Origin: Fidelibacterota bacterium
GTDB taxonomy: Bacteria > Fidelibacterota > Marinisomatia > Marinisomatales > TCS55
DNA length: 42,847 nt
Direction of reading: 5' to 3'
NCBI GenBank assembly: GCA_012964665.1
Contig: DTTO01000073.1
Coordinates: 1 to 42,847, forward strand
Shown here: positions 42,084-42,847 of the stretch, in pieces
Numbering within the stretch: the first letter of the stretch is position 1
How the letters are laid out: every line of letters starts with the position of its first letter
Program-made: the position numbers and the translations under genes
The notes under the pieces: model-generated
What the model was told of the DNA's origin: nothing
The model's database searches: none
Seen by the model: only the letters and a program-made list of their open reading frames with translations

Positions 42084-42847
42084 TTACATACCGACTTTAA
42101 GACTGAGGGTCCAAGAACTTGGGATCGGAACACCAAAAGCATCGATTGATTGCTGAAAATCATTGATACCGCCATTTGAACGGGCGATAGCATTCAGCTC
42201 TGGGTCGATACCAGAATATGGTGTAGTAATCCACAGGTTTTTACCTGAGAGTGCAACTGTCAGACTTTTTGCACCTAATCTAGCAGCAACTTCCGGATTA
42301 AACACATATGCAAAACTCAGCTCGCGCAAACGAGTGAATGATGCATCTTCAATGGTATTTAAACCACTGTAGGGTGAAAGAGCCAAAAATTCCCTAACCC
42401 AGCGGTTAGCTGCATCCAAGCGTACTTGACCTGCTTTAGCTGGATCCATGAGATTAGCTTCTGTTTTCGCCGCTTCAGGTACATTCCGGCCGATCAAACC
42501 ATGAGATTTGCGAAATGCATCTGTCAGGTTTGTCACACTGTATTCACCAAAACGGGATTCAAACATGACATTCACACGCCAGTTTTTACTCACTTTGACA
42601 GCCGTACCAAAAGAAGCGCTGTAATCAGGTGTTGGTTTACCTAGGTACCAGCCTAGTGCACCTGTATCTTTTGCTCTACCAGCGTCAACATCGGCTTGGG
42701 TCGGTGTCATCATGACAGGATTCCAACCTGCGCGAACACCATGCCCATTTGCCGGTGAATCAGGGTCACGATCTGAACCAAAAAAGGCCAACAGTGTTGC
42801 GTCGTCATCAGCTTTTCCATCGCCGTTTGTATCGATTGGATACTTTT
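42084..42847 (-). CDS. SusC/RagA TonB-linked outer-membrane protein, C-terminal part only
   Basis: The last 254 residues of a SusC-family TonB-dependent transporter; the frame is open to the window edge, so the N-terminal signal, carboxypeptidase-like domain and plug are outside. The TTG at 42791 is not a start, since the frame continues upstream as DTNGDGKADDDATLL. Typical end features are barrel strands (LGWYLGKPTPDYSASFGTAV; NWRVNVMFESRFGEY), FTRLRELSFAYVF, LTVALSGKNLWITTPYSGIDPE and the final WTLSLKVGM. The DTNGDGKADDD loop resembles a calcium-binding EF-hand-like or thrombospondin-type loop on the surface. Cotranscribed with susD. Confidence 0.93.
   Translation of the reverse strand, partial: KYPIDTNGDGKADDDATLLAFFGSDRDPDSPANGHGVRAGWNPVMMTPTQADVDAGRAKDTGALGWYLGKPTPDYSASFGTAVKVSKNWRVNVMFESRFGEYSVTNLTDAFRKSHGLIGRNVPEAAKTEANLMDPAKAGQVRLDAANRWVREFLALSPYSGLNTIEDASFTRLRELSFAYVFNPEVAARLGAKSLTVALSGKNLWITTPYSGIDPELNAIARSNGGINDFQQSIDAFGVPIPSSWTLSLKVGM

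Noticed and set aside
1-42847. CRISPR arrays, insertion sequences, prophage, integrase, toxin-antitoxin or defence genes
   Set aside because: No regularly spaced repeats, transposase, integrase or nuclease-type defence signatures were seen on either strand.

Overview
The window is AT-rich, densely packed chromosomal DNA. It carries about 40 protein-coding genes, most in short operons with 4-bp ATGA overlaps, and one RNA gene, RNase P RNA. Gene content points to the Fibrobacterota-Chlorobiota-Bacteroidota (FCB) side of the bacterial tree: a SusC/SusD pair, a short primary sigma factor without region 1.1, a YbeY with Asp as third metal ligand, an EnvC-like degenerate M23 protein, DUF4159/DUF4175 envelope proteins, and many secreted proteins whose signal peptides end in a Gln-rich cleavage site. 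Candidatus Marinimicrobia (SAR406/Neomarinimicrobiota) is my best guess. That is inference; no rRNA marker is present.

Layout. (1) 1-7892, plus strand: a surface-polysaccharide locus. It encodes a WbuC-like cupin (cut by the window edge), a methyltransferase, a miniature DegT/StrS aminotransferase, GDP-mannose 4,6-dehydratase, a probable glycosyltransferase, a membrane nucleotide-sugar dehydratase of the WbpM/CapD type, a Wzi-like outer-membrane protein and a family 4 glycosyltransferase. (2) 7893-15120, plus strand: a structured intergenic element with terminator, a zinc-ribbon coiled-coil protein, rnpB, fabH, an acyl-CoA dehydrogenase, a PgpH-type HD phosphohydrolase, ybeY and mazG, closed by a terminator. 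(3) 15129-22795, minus strand: an envelope operon reading DUF4159, DUF4175, TPR protein, secreted 'asparagine synthetase B-like' protein, YjbQ. (4) 22942-26399: an unusual barrel/TPR/BamE-like protein (plus), facing an AI-2E family permease and a stand-alone cyclic-nucleotide-binding protein (minus). (5) 26517-30720, plus: EnvC-like protein, DNA polymerase III delta', methionyl-tRNA synthetase. (6) 30755-33192, minus: secreted D-aminoacylase-like hydrolase and a TPR protein. (7) 33223-39404, plus: TatD, RsmA, primary sigma factor, bS21, terminator, phosphohexomutase, DeoC, RlmD-type methyltransferase. (8) 39406-42847, minus: two tandem paralogous secreted proteins with C-terminal anchors, a strong terminator, SusD and the C-terminal part of SusC, which runs off the right edge.

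Most interesting points: the DUF4159-DUF4175-TPR-AsnB-like operon, which I read as a coherent, poorly described envelope system; a glycosyltransferase whose start codon appears to have changed from ATG to ATA inside an ATGA overlap; a 14-codon ORF after gmd that looks like the stump of a lost glycosyltransferase; a perfect TGTGA-N6-TCACA palindrome upstream of the membrane dehydratase; a three-part secreted protein ending in a BamE-like domain; and the tandem pair at 39.4-40.7 kb. No CRISPR array, IS element, prophage or tRNA gene was seen.
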